DNA of 41,588 nt from Methanoregula sp. GTDB taxonomy: Archaea > Halobacteriota > Methanomicrobia > Methanomicrobiales > Methanospirillaceae. A program made the translations under genes and the position numbers. The notes under the pieces are model-generated. The model did no database searches, was not told the origin of the DNA, and worked only from the letters and a program-made list of their open reading frames with translations. Every line of letters begins with the position of its first letter. The first letter of the stretch is position 1. The stretch is from the NCBI GenBank assembly GCA_041645435.1, contig JBAZQB010000010.1, positions 1 to 41,588 of the forward strand, written 5' to 3'. Positions 26,562-34,167 of the stretch are shown here, one piece after another.

Positions 26562-29147
26562 ATGGTACAATTTAATTTAAAAAACGGCCGGACGTTTGTG
26601 ATTATCGGCCTTGTAACCCTGTTCTCACTCTTCGCACTCTGGCTTCGTCTTATTCCTATGTTCATGATGGGGAATACAGATATCCTGATGATGGTCGGAA
26701 GTGATGACCCGCTCTATAACCTGCGTCAGGTTGAACAGATGCTTGCCAATAATCTCGCATATGCCTGGTTTGATCCCATGACCCTGTATCCCACGGGTTC
26801 GATGATCTACTGGGGGCCTCTCTTCCCCATGATCGTCGCCATAGGCTGCATGATTACGGGTGCAACAACGCGTCCGGAAATCATTGGAGTTGGCCTTGTG
26901 ATTCCCGCTATCATGGCAGCAGCTATTGTAGCTATTATGTACTGGGTGGGCAAGACCTGCGGGGACTGGAAAACCGGTCTTTTGACATCTGGCTTTTCGG
27001 CCATTGTAACCGGACAGTATTTCTACCGTTCTTTATACGGCTATATGGATCACCATATCGCAGAAGTCCTCTTTTCCACCATATTCTGCCTGTTCTATAT
27101 GTACGCTCTGCTTTCAGAGAAAGAGACAATAACTGATCTGAAAAATATTAACACTTACAAAAAATCAGTCATTTTCTCAGCTTTGGCAGGCATTGCTTAC
27201 GTGCTTGGCCTCTTTGTGATGCCGACAATGATCCTCTTTGCGATGATTGCGGGAATATTTACCGTAATACAGTTCATCATCGATGTTCACAAAAACCGGA
27301 CGAGTGAGTATCTTGTCATCATCAACTTCGTTGTATTCGCCATTGCATCACTGGGACTGATTTTATTTGGTTTCAAAGACCACGGCATAGGTCTTTCCAC
27401 CTACTCAATCGGTCACATCATCGCATATATCGGCCTGATCGTTGGTACGGGTGTGCTCTACCTTATTGCCCGTTACTTAAAAGGAAAAGAATGGTATTTT
27501 TATCCCGCTGCACTGCTTGGATGTGGAATTGGTTTTGCCGTGGTACTGTTTATCGTAAGCCCTACCCTGTTTAACCTGCTTATCGGATCTTTCTTCGCGT
27601 TCTTCGGGCAGGTTGCAGTTACCAATACGGTTCAGGAAGCACGGGGTTGGGCATTGGATAATGCATGGATGACCTTTAATTACGGCCTCATTCTGATGAT
27701 TGGCGGGATTCTGGTCATGGCATATAACAACCTGCGGAATGAGCATCCGGAACAGGTATTTGCACTTGTCTGGTCACTCACCATGCTGTTTTCTACCTGG
27801 CAGCATGTCAGGTACGAATATTACCTGGCCATAAACGTCGCCCTGCTCTCGGCAGTATGTGTAAGTTTTGTATGGATAAAAGGGCGGAGCGATATTTACC
27901 GGCTTGTATCCGGTTTCTCTTCGGATAAAGAGCCGGAAGAGCCAGCGGATGATATCTCCCCCCGAAGTAAAAAACTGAAAAAAACCGCAAAAAAGAGTAT
28001 GGGGCACCCGCAATCTAATTTCCTGATGGTTGGATTGATTCTGATCATTGCTGGATTGGGTGTTTTATTTGCTTATACGTCAGTTTCATACAGTTATGCC
28101 AGTGCCGTAAGCATTCCGACCCAGATGAATCCTGACTGGCGTGAGTCCCTCGACTGGTTGGGGAACAACACACCAGATACCGGAGTAAATTATTACACAA
28201 TCTTCGATCCAAAGACCTTCAAATACCCGGAAGGATCGTATGGTGTCATGTCCTGGTGGGACTATGGCCATATGATTACCTATATCTCTAAACGTATCCC
28301 GAACGCAAATCCATTCCAGCAGGGTGTGGCAGGAGATATGGGGTCTGCTGCCTATTTCATGTCAACATCAGAGGATAACGCAAATAGCATTCTTGATCAT
28401 CTCGGTACCCGTTACGTAATTACCGATATTGAAATGGACACCGGAAAATTCTGGGCAATGTCAACATGGTATAACAGCTCGGTTGCCACCGCCCCCTACC
28501 AGATGACGCTGCTTGCACCCGGGCAGAATGATGCAAATAATTATGAACCCACACTATTGAACAAGGAGCCCTATTATCTTACAACGATATCCCGGCTCCA
28601 CAATTTTGACGGCTCCATGACCCCCGCTTCAAATATTTACTATGTCGAATATGCTGATCCGGAGATTACCCGGGTCACGCTGCCGGTAATCACAAACGCA
28701 AAAGCAATGAATGCCTCTGAAGCAAAACGTCTTGCAGATGAATATAACCTCAAAGCACCTGCCGGGTATCATGCAGCAGCTCTCAGCCCTGCAATAACAC
28801 TCCCGATAGATACAGTTCCGGCATTGCATCACTACCGTCTCGTCCATGAATCCCCCACCAATGTCTTCAATGCAAAAACGCCGGATGTGAAGTATGTGAA
28901 AGTCTTTGAATATGTCAAAGGAGCGCATATAAAGGGTGAGGGAATTATTGAAGTCCCCGTTATCTCCAACACCGGCAGGGAATACACCTACCGACAGGAA
29001 AGTATCAACGGTGAATTCATTGTACCCTACTCCACTTCAGGTAATCCATATGATGTCAGGACTACGGGGAAATACCGAGTCATCAGCAGCGGAAAGCAAT
29101 ATGATGTACCGGAATCTGCAGTAATGCAGGGATCCGTTATCCAGTAA
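26562..29147 (+). CDS. aglB: Dolichyl-phosphooligosaccharide-protein glycosyltransferase AglB
   Basis: AglB, the archaeal STT3 homologue, transfers lipid-linked glycan to Asn in NX(S/T) sequons of surface proteins such as S-layer subunits and archaellins. The 861-residue protein starts with a transmembrane helix followed by the GSDDPLYNLR loop, which carries acidic residues of the metal site. About 13 membrane segments extend to roughly residue 510. A large external domain contains the catalytic signature WWDYG at 565-569. A basic, charged cytoplasmic-looking linker (about 455-485) precedes the last helix. It closes the run of amino-sugar and glycan genes. A nine-T run follows the stop. Confidence 0.95.
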   Translation: MVQFNLKNGRTFVIIGLVTLFSLFALWLRLIPMFMMGNTDILMMVGSDDPLYNLRQVEQMLANNLAYAWFDPMTLYPTGSMIYWGPLFPMIVAIGCMITGATTRPEIIGVGLVIPAIMAAAIVAIMYWVGKTCGDWKTGLLTSGFSAIVTGQYFYRSLYGYMDHHIAEVLFSTIFCLFYMYALLSEKETITDLKNINTYKKSVIFSALAGIAYVLGLFVMPTMILFAMIAGIFTVIQFIIDVHKNRTSEYLVIINFVVFAIASLGLILFGFKDHGIGLSTYSIGHIIAYIGLIVGTGVLYLIARYLKGKEWYFYPAALLGCGIGFAVVLFIVSPTLFNLLIGSFFAFFGQVAVTNTVQEARGWALDNAWMTFNYGLILMIGGILVMAYNNLRNEHPEQVFALVWSLTMLFSTWQHVRYEYYLAINVALLSAVCVSFVWIKGRSDIYRLVSGFSSDKEPEEPADDISPRSKKLKKTAKKSMGHPQSNFLMVGLILIIAGLGVLFAYTSVSYSYASAVSIPTQMNPDWRESLDWLGNNTPDTGVNYYTIFDPKTFKYPEGSYGVMSWWDYGHMITYISKRIPNANPFQQGVAGDMGSAAYFMSTSEDNANSILDHLGTRYVITDIEMDTGKFWAMSTWYNSSVATAPYQMTLLAPGQNDANNYEPTLLNKEPYYLTTISRLHNFDGSMTPASNIYYVEYADPEITRVTLPVITNAKAMNASEAKRLADEYNLKAPAGYHAAALSPAITLPIDTVPALHHYRLVHESPTNVFNAKTPDVKYVKVFEYVKGAHIKGEGIIEVPVISNTGREYTYRQESINGEFIVPYSTSGNPYDVRTTGKYRVISSGKQYDVPESAVMQGSVIQ

Positions 29148-29154
29148 TCCCGTA

Positions 29155-29163
29155 TTTTTTTTT
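29155..29163 (+). terminator. T-run terminator after aglB
   Basis: Nine consecutive Ts begin eight bases after the aglB stop, a good archaeal termination signal ahead of the separately transcribed deacetylase gene. Confidence 0.6.
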
Positions 29164-29224
29164 CTCGTTTTAAAAAGCCAACCCTTTTTTAAAAGATTGG
29201 GAATAATAGTACCGAACAGAAATT

Positions 29225-30202
29225 ATGGTCAGGTGTTCCGCGATTACCGGGGATATTTTCTCCCGGCATGAGATCAAAAACCATGATGAGAGCAGTGCCC
29301 GCCTGGATGCAGCATGTTCAGGTGTACCTGACGGGATTGCCATCATTGAACCGGGAATTGCACAAGAAGAAGATCTCCTCCGCGTCCATACCCGTTCACA
29401 CGTCCACATGATCCGCGAGTTTTCCTCCCATGGGGGACAACATTTCATAGACCAGAACACCTATGTCAACGGAGAAACATTCGAAGTCGCTTCCTATGCA
29501 GCCGGTGCCACCATTGAGGCTGTGCACCGTTCAATCGAAGGCGAACACAGCTTTGCGCTTGTCCGCCCGCCGGGACACCACGCAGAACCGGACAGGGCGA
29601 TGGGATTCTGTATTTTTAATAATGCGGCGATTGCAGCATCAGTAGCTCTTGACCGTGTTGACCGTGTCGCCATTATTGACTGGGACCTTCACCACGGCAA
29701 TGGTACACAGAAGATATTTTATACCGATGACCGGGTGCTCTATTGTTCCATTCACCAGGGTAATATCTTCCCCCATACCGGCTGGGTAGACGAGATCGGT
29801 TCAGGGAAAGGCAAAGGATACACCATCAACGCTCCCCTGCGATCGGGATCCGGCATTGCAGATTACCGGTATGTCTTTGAGCGGGTGTTCGTCCCTGCAC
29901 TTGAACGCTTCAGACCGGATGTAGTGATTATCTCTGCAGGTCAGGATTCACTGTCAGACGACCCAAAAAGCGGTATGTTATTATTTCCCGGGGATTTTGG
30001 TACGCTTACCCGGATTGTCCAGGATTCAACGGAACATCCACTCGCTCTTGTTCTTGAAGGGGGATATGGCCCTTCCCATGGGGAAGCAGTCTCCTCAATA
30101 TTCTCTGCACTCAAAGGATCATCTGATACTCTCGATCCGGTGGGTGAACCCCATAGGACGACACTGGAAATTGTTGCTGCTCTTAGTAAACTGACAACCT
30201 GA
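29225..30202 (+). CDS. Histone deacetylase-family amidohydrolase
   Basis: The 325-residue protein belongs to the HDAC/acetylpolyamine amidohydrolase superfamily, zinc enzymes that remove acetyl groups from lysine or polyamines. Visible motifs are RPPGHHAEPDRAMGFC (tandem active-site histidines), DWDLHHGNGTQ (zinc Asp and His), SAGQDSLSDDP (zinc Asp; most relatives read GFD) and LEGGYG (transition-state Tyr). It resembles class II and bacterial AcuC-like enzymes. Chromatin proteins, Alba, acetyl-CoA synthetase or polyamines are all possible substrates. Its position right after the glycan island could suggest a sugar or protein acetyl target, but nothing in the sequence shows that. Confidence 0.9.
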   Translation: MVRCSAITGDIFSRHEIKNHDESSARLDAACSGVPDGIAIIEPGIAQEEDLLRVHTRSHVHMIREFSSHGGQHFIDQNTYVNGETFEVASYAAGATIEAVHRSIEGEHSFALVRPPGHHAEPDRAMGFCIFNNAAIAASVALDRVDRVAIIDWDLHHGNGTQKIFYTDDRVLYCSIHQGNIFPHTGWVDEIGSGKGKGYTINAPLRSGSGIADYRYVFERVFVPALERFRPDVVIISAGQDSLSDDPKSGMLLFPGDFGTLTRIVQDSTEHPLALVLEGGYGPSHGEAVSSIFSALKGSSDTLDPVGEPHRTTLEIVAALSKLTT

Positions 30203-30230
30203 AACGATGGTCAGGGCACAGAAAAATATT

Positions 30231-30237
30231 TTTATAG
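30231..30237 (+). promoter_or_regulatory. Candidate TATA box for the DUF2098 gene
   Basis: TTTATAG lies in a locally AT-rich block and is centred 27 bases before the ATG at 30261. It would produce a leaderless mRNA beginning at that codon. Confidence 0.4.
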
Positions 30238-30260
30238 ATGAGAAGTTAGTATTCTCCGGT

Positions 30261-30554
30261 ATGTTATCTCAAGAGGTTGTCCAGGGTATGAGAGTGCGAT
30301 ATCCGAGGACGGGGACAACCGGCACCATTCTTCGAATCGAACACGTTCGGGGAGATGTATTTGCCGAGCTGGACAGTACCCATCTCCTGTACCGTATTGA
30401 CCAGCTGATCCCGGCATCCGGTTCGGATAAAACCACATCAACCATCAGTGAAGACGCAAAAAAAGTCATTGAAAGGGAACGGGCATTTGCTGCGGGAAAC
30501 GATATGACCGAGGCGTTAAAAAATATCGACCAGAGTTGTGAGGGCGGGGGTTAA
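30261..30554 (+). CDS. DUF2098 family protein
   Basis: The product carries the compact methanogen DUF2098 core: GMRVRYPRTGTTGTI, then a short strand region ending in ELDSTHLLYRIDQLIPA. It is soluble and probably folds as a small beta-barrel. Its function is unknown. I prefer the ATG at 30261 (97 residues) because the family usually begins just before the GMRVRY strand and a TATA-like element lies 27 bases upstream. The ATG at 30207, five bases after the deacetylase stop, would give 115 residues with an AT-rich, unlike-family N-terminus. The C-terminus is acidic and glycine-ended. Confidence 0.72.
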   Translation: MLSQEVVQGMRVRYPRTGTTGTILRIEHVRGDVFAELDSTHLLYRIDQLIPASGSDKTTSTISEDAKKVIERERAFAAGNDMTEALKNIDQSCEGGG

Positions 30555-30721
30555 GCGACTCCCCCCTCATTGAGATTTGCCTTTTTTAATCCTTTCTTTT
30601 TTTGACCTCTGGTTTTGTAATATTCCTGAATAATTTTTTGATCTGCGGGATTGTATTTATGTATCAGGCGCTCTATATGATGATCAGCTATGCGTCTATA
30701 CTTTGTGGGATCTGAAATCAC
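30551..30721 (-). pseudogene. Possible small or remnant gene antisense to the DUF2098-aIF2 gap
   Basis: A minus-strand frame of 56 sense codons runs from a GTG at 30721 to a TAA at 30551-30553, overlapping the DUF2098 stop tail to tail. It encodes a hydrophilic helix-forming peptide (DPTKYRRIADHHIERLIHKY, then NPADQKIIQEYYKTRG). That style resembles the N-terminal helices of tyrosine-recombinase/integrase proteins, though I recognise it only loosely. The Lys-rich end (QKKKGLKK) coincides with plus-strand T-runs that may simply be the DUF2098 terminator. The frame is open for eight further codons upstream without an ATG. It may be a gene remnant, a real microprotein or chance. Confidence 0.3.
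30582..30603 (+). terminator. T-rich terminator after the DUF2098 gene
   Basis: Two T-runs, of six and seven bases, lie 28 to 49 bases after the DUF2098 stop. The rest of the 256-base gap holds the aIF2-gamma promoter region and the antisense frame described separately. Confidence 0.5.
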
Positions 30722-30792
30722 TTCGGTATCCCATGCGGCGCATAATTAAAGATTCATAATAAGATGGTCAGGTTGACAATCTTTTATAGAGT

Positions 30793-30800
30793 AAGGAGGT
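30793..30800 (+). promoter_or_regulatory. Strong ribosome-binding site deciding the aIF2-gamma start
   Basis: AAGGAGGT is fully complementary to the 16S rRNA tail and ends ten bases before the TTG at 30811. There is no in-frame ATG nearby. The next in-frame start, GTG at 30820, is 19 bases away. A TATA-like CATAATTAAAG at 30741-30751 would start an mRNA carrying this site. Confidence 0.65.
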
Positions 30801-30810
30801 TCGATTTCAT

Positions 30811-32046
30811 TTGCATGATGTGACAGTTCCCAGTGTCAATATCGGAGTTGTGGGTCATGTCGACCATGGCAAAACCACGCTCGTCAATGCGCTTACCGGT
30901 ACATGGACAGACCGGCACAGCGAGGAGGTGAAGCGGGGTATCTCAATCCGACTCGGATATGCTGACGCGACTTTTTACCGGTGCGATAAGTGTGAAGGAA
31001 CAGAAGCCTTCTCCACACACCCCGGATGCCCGGCCTGTGGTGGAACCGGCACTCCCTTCCGCTCCATATCATTTGTTGATGCACCCGGGCACGAGACGCT
31101 TATGGCGACAATGCTGTCCGGTTCTGCACTGATGGACGGTGCGATGCTCGTCATCGCTGCCAGTGAGAAATGCCCGCAGCCCCAGACAAAAGAACATTTG
31201 ATGGCACTGGAGCTTGTCGGCATCAAAAATATCGTCATTGTCCAGAGCAAGATCGATGTGGTAAGCCAGAAAGAAGCGATCGATAACTACCACGAGATCA
31301 AGGCATTTGTCAAGGGTACCATTGCAGAAAATGCACCCATTGTTCCCGTCTCATCCCAGAAAGGGATCAATATGGGAGCGCTCGTGCAGGCTCTTGACAG
31401 TACAATACCTGAGCCGGTACGGGATCCGGATGCAGAACCATTGATGCTGATCGCCCGTTCGTTTGACGTGAATAAACCCGGCTGCAACTGGAAGGATGTG
31501 AAAGGCGGCGTTGTCGGGGGGTCTCTTATACGGGGCATCCTCCGAGCAGATGAGAAGATTGAGATCCGCCCCGGCAGACAGGTGCAGGTTGAGAACAAGA
31601 TCAAATGGATCCCTATCACCACAACGATCACATCCATCAATGCCGGCTCCAAGAATGTGGAAGCGGCGACTCCCGGGGGACTCCTCGGGGTGGGTACAAA
31701 GCTCGATCCGGCACTGACCAAGAGCGATGCGCTTGCCGGCCAGGTGCTTGGACACGAGGGCAAACTTCCCCCGGTCTGGGAGAAGATCCGGTGCAGTGTA
31801 ACCCTGATGGAACGGGTTGTTGGCGCTACAAGCGAGCTTATCATCGAGCCGCTTAAGCACAGCGAACCGTTGATGCTCTCTGTCGGTACCGCAGTAACCG
31901 TCGGAGTTGTGAGCAATACCAAGAAAGATCACGTTGAGATTGCGCTGAAGCGGCCTGTATGTGCAGAGATCGGTTCCAGGATCGCTATCAGCCGGCAGGT
32001 GGGAGCACGCTGGCGGTTAATCGGGATGGGTGTGCTGGGCGAGTGA
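30811..32046 (+). CDS. eif2g: Translation initiation factor 2 subunit gamma
   Basis: aIF2-gamma is the GTPase subunit that carries Met-tRNAi to the ribosome. The 411-residue protein has G1 GHVDHGKT, G3 DAPGHE and a G4-equivalent VQSKID in place of the canonical NKXD. A four-cysteine zinc knuckle lies between them, CDKCEGTEAFSTHPGCPACG, as is usual for the gamma subunit. Two beta-barrel domains follow. The start codon is TTG, supported by an ideal ribosome-binding site and by the family N-terminus (PSVNIGVVGHVDHGKT). The stop overlaps the GTG of the PIN gene. This opens the conserved archaeal cluster of translation and transcription genes. Confidence 0.96.
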   Translation: MHDVTVPSVNIGVVGHVDHGKTTLVNALTGTWTDRHSEEVKRGISIRLGYADATFYRCDKCEGTEAFSTHPGCPACGGTGTPFRSISFVDAPGHETLMATMLSGSALMDGAMLVIAASEKCPQPQTKEHLMALELVGIKNIVIVQSKIDVVSQKEAIDNYHEIKAFVKGTIAENAPIVPVSSQKGINMGALVQALDSTIPEPVRDPDAEPLMLIARSFDVNKPGCNWKDVKGGVVGGSLIRGILRADEKIEIRPGRQVQVENKIKWIPITTTITSINAGSKNVEAATPGGLLGVGTKLDPALTKSDALAGQVLGHEGKLPPVWEKIRCSVTLMERVVGATSELIIEPLKHSEPLMLSVGTAVTVGVVSNTKKDHVEIALKRPVCAEIGSRIAISRQVGARWRLIGMGVLGE

Positions 32047-32426
32047 AGGTCCTCCTGGACGCCAATGCACTGATGATGCCGGCACAGTTCCAGGTTGATC
32101 TCTTTGACGAGCTACGGATGCTCGTCGGAGCATTTGACCCGGTAGTACTCCCCGGAGTATTGCAGGAGCTGAACGGGCTTACCCGGGCAAAAGGCCGGGA
32201 TGGTGCCGCTGCACGCTGCGGTCTTGCCCTTGCCGAAAAATGCACTATTGCACAGGTCAATGACCTGAAAGCAGGATCGGTTGATGGACAGGTAATCGAA
32301 TATGCAGCCCAGAATAAGTGCCTGGTAGTAACCAATGACCGGCGCGTAAGAGACGCGTTGTTTGCCCAGGGTATCGGTGTAATTTCATTAAGAAATCAGA
32401 AAAAACTGGAGATTTTACGGAGGTAA
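32043..32426 (+). CDS. PIN-domain nuclease, FCF1/VapC9-like
   Basis: The 127-residue product is a single PIN domain. The four acidic active-site positions are visible: Asp6 (LLDANAL), Glu42 (LQELNGL), Asp81 (VDGQVIEY) and Asp99 (VTNDRRVRD). No antitoxin gene is next to it. Its fixed place between aIF2-gamma and rpo7 is known in many archaea, where the protein is annotated as FCF1/UTP24-like rRNA-processing nuclease, so a housekeeping RNA role is more likely than a toxin. The start is GTG at 32043, overlapping the aIF2-gamma stop as GTGA. Upstream in-frame ATGs lie inside aIF2-gamma. Confidence 0.85.
   Translation: MKVLLDANALMMPAQFQVDLFDELRMLVGAFDPVVLPGVLQELNGLTRAKGRDGAAARCGLALAEKCTIAQVNDLKAGSVDGQVIEYAAQNKCLVVTNDRRVRDALFAQGIGVISLRNQKKLEILRR
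32419..32424 (+). promoter_or_regulatory. Ribosome-binding site of rpo7
   Basis: GGAGGT, six bases before the ATG at 32431, lies within the last codons of the PIN gene and fixes the rpo7 start. Confidence 0.7.
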
Positions 32427-32430
32427 AAAA

Positions 32431-33066
32431 ATGTATCACAAATTGATGCTTGAGGATAAGGTACGGGTGCCCCCCCAGAGGCTGGGCGAGAAACTCGAAA
32501 AAGTGATCCTTGAGGTCCTGCAGGAGCAGCTGGAAGGCAGCATCGATAAGGAGATCGGGATCTTCATCTGCGTAACAAAAGTGCAGGACGTTGGAGAGGG
32601 AGAACTCGTTCCCGGAGATGGCGGCGTCTATTACGATGTGAAGTTTGAGGCGATGGTACTCAGGCTAGGATTACAGGAAGTCATCGAAGGCCTGGTTGTT
32701 GAAACCACGAGCTTCGGCGCATTCGTGAGCCTCGGCCCCATCGATGCAATGCTTCACGTGAGCCAGATTTCAGACGAGTATATCAATTACGATGAGAAGA
32801 ACGCCCGGCTCATCTGCCAGGAATCAAAGAGGTTTATTGGCGTCGGCGATGTTGTCCGCGTACGGGTAGTTACCCTCTCTCTGAACGAACGCGAACCACG
32901 TGACAGCAAGATCGGCCTGACCATGCGACAGGCTGGACTTGGCACCGCACTCTGGCTCGAAGAAGAGATGAACAAGGAAAAAGAGAAGGCCAACCAGCCT
33001 GAAGGCGCAGTAAAGGCACCCGAGAAGGCAAAAGGCAAGAGGAAGGAGCATGCCTCCGGCGAATAA
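32431..33066 (+). CDS. rpoE: DNA-directed RNA polymerase subunit Rpo7 (RpoE1)
   Basis: Rpo7 pairs with Rpo4 to form the stalk of archaeal RNA polymerase, helping open-complex formation and binding the emerging RNA. The 211-residue protein has the N-terminal RNP-like tip domain (about 1-78) and an S1/OB domain (about 80-165, GLVVETTSFGAFVSLGPIDAM, with HVSQISDEY following). It then ends in an unusual Lys/Glu/Ala-rich low-complexity tail of about 35 residues; many relatives stop near 190. The ATG follows GGAGGT. The last 17 bases overlap the spt4 start. Confidence 0.96.
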   Translation: MYHKLMLEDKVRVPPQRLGEKLEKVILEVLQEQLEGSIDKEIGIFICVTKVQDVGEGELVPGDGGVYYDVKFEAMVLRLGLQEVIEGLVVETTSFGAFVSLGPIDAMLHVSQISDEYINYDEKNARLICQESKRFIGVGDVVRVRVVTLSLNEREPRDSKIGLTMRQAGLGTALWLEEEMNKEKEKANQPEGAVKAPEKAKGKRKEHASGE

Positions 33067-33256
33067 GAAGAAACAGGGAAAGGTCTGCCGTGACTGTCAC
33101 CGCGTAGTTGACGGTGAGAACTGTGTCATCTGCGGTACCACCAACTTGAGCGAGGACTGGTCCGGTTACCTCGTCATGATTGATCCGGAAAACTCTGAAG
33201 TGGCAAAAAGGATGAACATCAAACTTCCGGGCCGCTACGCACTGAAGGTCCGTTGA
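33050..33256 (+). CDS. spt4: Transcription elongation factor Spt4 (RpoE2)
   Basis: Spt4 is the zinc-ribbon partner of Spt5 and improves RNA polymerase processivity. The 68-residue protein has its zinc ligands at Cys13, Cys16, Cys25 and Cys28, followed by the conserved SEDWSGYLVMIDPENSEVA and the C-terminal LPGRYALKVR. The ATG lies inside the 3' end of rpo7, and the stop overlaps the next start, so translation of the three genes is probably coupled. Confidence 0.95.
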   Translation: MPPANKKKQGKVCRDCHRVVDGENCVICGTTNLSEDWSGYLVMIDPENSEVAKRMNIKLPGRYALKVR

Positions 33257-33747
33257 TGCTTACCCTTCCCGAAGAGCACCGTAAGCTCTTCAAGGATCCA
33301 TTCGGGGAATTGCACCAGAGTATTGAGGAGATCATACCCCTCCTCACCAATAGTACCGTGTATGCTGTGGGAGATGTCGTTACCCACAACCTCCAGAGGA
33401 AAGGAATCACCCCCGCGATTGCCGTAATCGATGGGCATACGATGAGGTCCCCGTGCAGCCGGCTACCGGCACTCCGGGGAGAGTGCATAAATGTCAAAAA
33501 CCCGGCCGGAACTCTCACTGATGAGTTGATCCGCGCACTCACGTATGCGGTTCTCCATCCACCGGTAACCATCAATGTGGATGGGGAAGAAGATCTCGCA
33601 GTTATCCCGCTTATCCTCGCAGCTCCCTTAGGGGCAATCGTACTCTATGGCCAACCGAACAAAGGGGTTGTTATGCGCACGGTGAACCGTGAGGCACAAC
33701 AGACTGCCCGGCATTTCCTTGACCATTTTATACGCTCCGATGCATAA
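33256..33747 (+). CDS. GTP-dependent dephospho-CoA kinase (DUF359)
   Basis: The 163-residue protein belongs to DUF359, the archaeal family shown in Thermococcus kodakarensis to phosphorylate dephospho-CoA with GTP, the last step of CoA synthesis. The family-typical segments are YAVGDVVTHN, AVIDGHTMR, VKNPAGTLT and GEEDLAVIPLILAAPLGAIVLYGQP, the last containing acidic residues of the active site. The ATG overlaps the spt4 stop by one base. A TTG immediately upstream is a possible alternative. A hairpin with a T-run follows, so this probably ends the aIF2-gamma transcript. Confidence 0.92.
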   Translation: MLTLPEEHRKLFKDPFGELHQSIEEIIPLLTNSTVYAVGDVVTHNLQRKGITPAIAVIDGHTMRSPCSRLPALRGECINVKNPAGTLTDELIRALTYAVLHPPVTINVDGEEDLAVIPLILAAPLGAIVLYGQPNKGVVMRTVNREAQQTARHFLDHFIRSDA

Positions 33748-33784
33748 ATTCTGATTTTAACCGCAACATGGGCATCTTTCATTT

Positions 33785-33816
33785 CCCGGCATCGTTTTTA
33801 CCGGGGGAATTTTTTT
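33785..33816 (+). terminator. Hairpin plus T-run after the dephospho-CoA kinase gene
   Basis: CCCGG at 33785-33789 pairs with CCGGG at 33801-33805, and seven Ts follow at 33810-33816. This resembles a bacterial-style intrinsic terminator, although archaea need mainly the T-run. Confidence 0.5.
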
Positions 33817-33833
33817 CTCCGGAATAGGTCATA

Positions 33834-33844
33834 GTTTAAATAAA
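33834..33844 (+). promoter_or_regulatory. Likely TATA box for the S24e operon
   Basis: GTTTAAATAAA is centred about 33 bases before the S24e ATG at 33872 and sits just after the preceding terminator, so a new transcript starts here with a leader of a few bases. Confidence 0.55.
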
Positions 33845-33871
33845 CCGGTTTCCAATAATTACAGGATATCG

Positions 33872-34165
33872 ATGGACTTTGAGATCACCAGCGATAAAAG
33901 GAATGAGCTTTTATCCAGAAGAGAGGTTCAGTTTACCCTCAAATACGAAGGAGCGACCCCCTCCCGCATGCAGATCATCGGCAAACTCTGCGCACTGCTC
34001 AACATAAAGGAGCACCAGGTTACCCTTGACACCCTGCACAGCAGCTTCGGCAAAACTGAAATCAGCGGTTCAGCCCGCATCTACGAGAACGAAGAGATTC
34101 GGAACAAAACCGAGCGCCCGCACCTTGCAGCGCGCGGTATGCCAAAGCCCAAGGAAGAGGCATAA
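33872..34165 (+). CDS. rps24e: 30S ribosomal protein S24e
   Basis: The 97-residue protein matches S24e throughout: the N-terminal strand MDFEITSDKRNELLSRREV, the central PSRMQIIGKLCALLN helix, and the SFGKTEISGSARIYE strand pair. S24e is a small-subunit protein found in archaea and eukaryotes. It is the first gene after a terminator and TATA box, and S27ae follows two bases after the stop. Confidence 0.95.
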   Translation: MDFEITSDKRNELLSRREVQFTLKYEGATPSRMQIIGKLCALLNIKEHQVTLDTLHSSFGKTEISGSARIYENEEIRNKTERPHLAARGMPKPKEEA

Positions 34166-34167
34166 CG

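Noticed and set aside
32043..32426. PIN domain as a VapC toxin of a toxin-antitoxin pair.
   Set aside because: No antitoxin-like gene is adjacent, and the position between aIF2-gamma and rpo7 is a conserved housekeeping arrangement.
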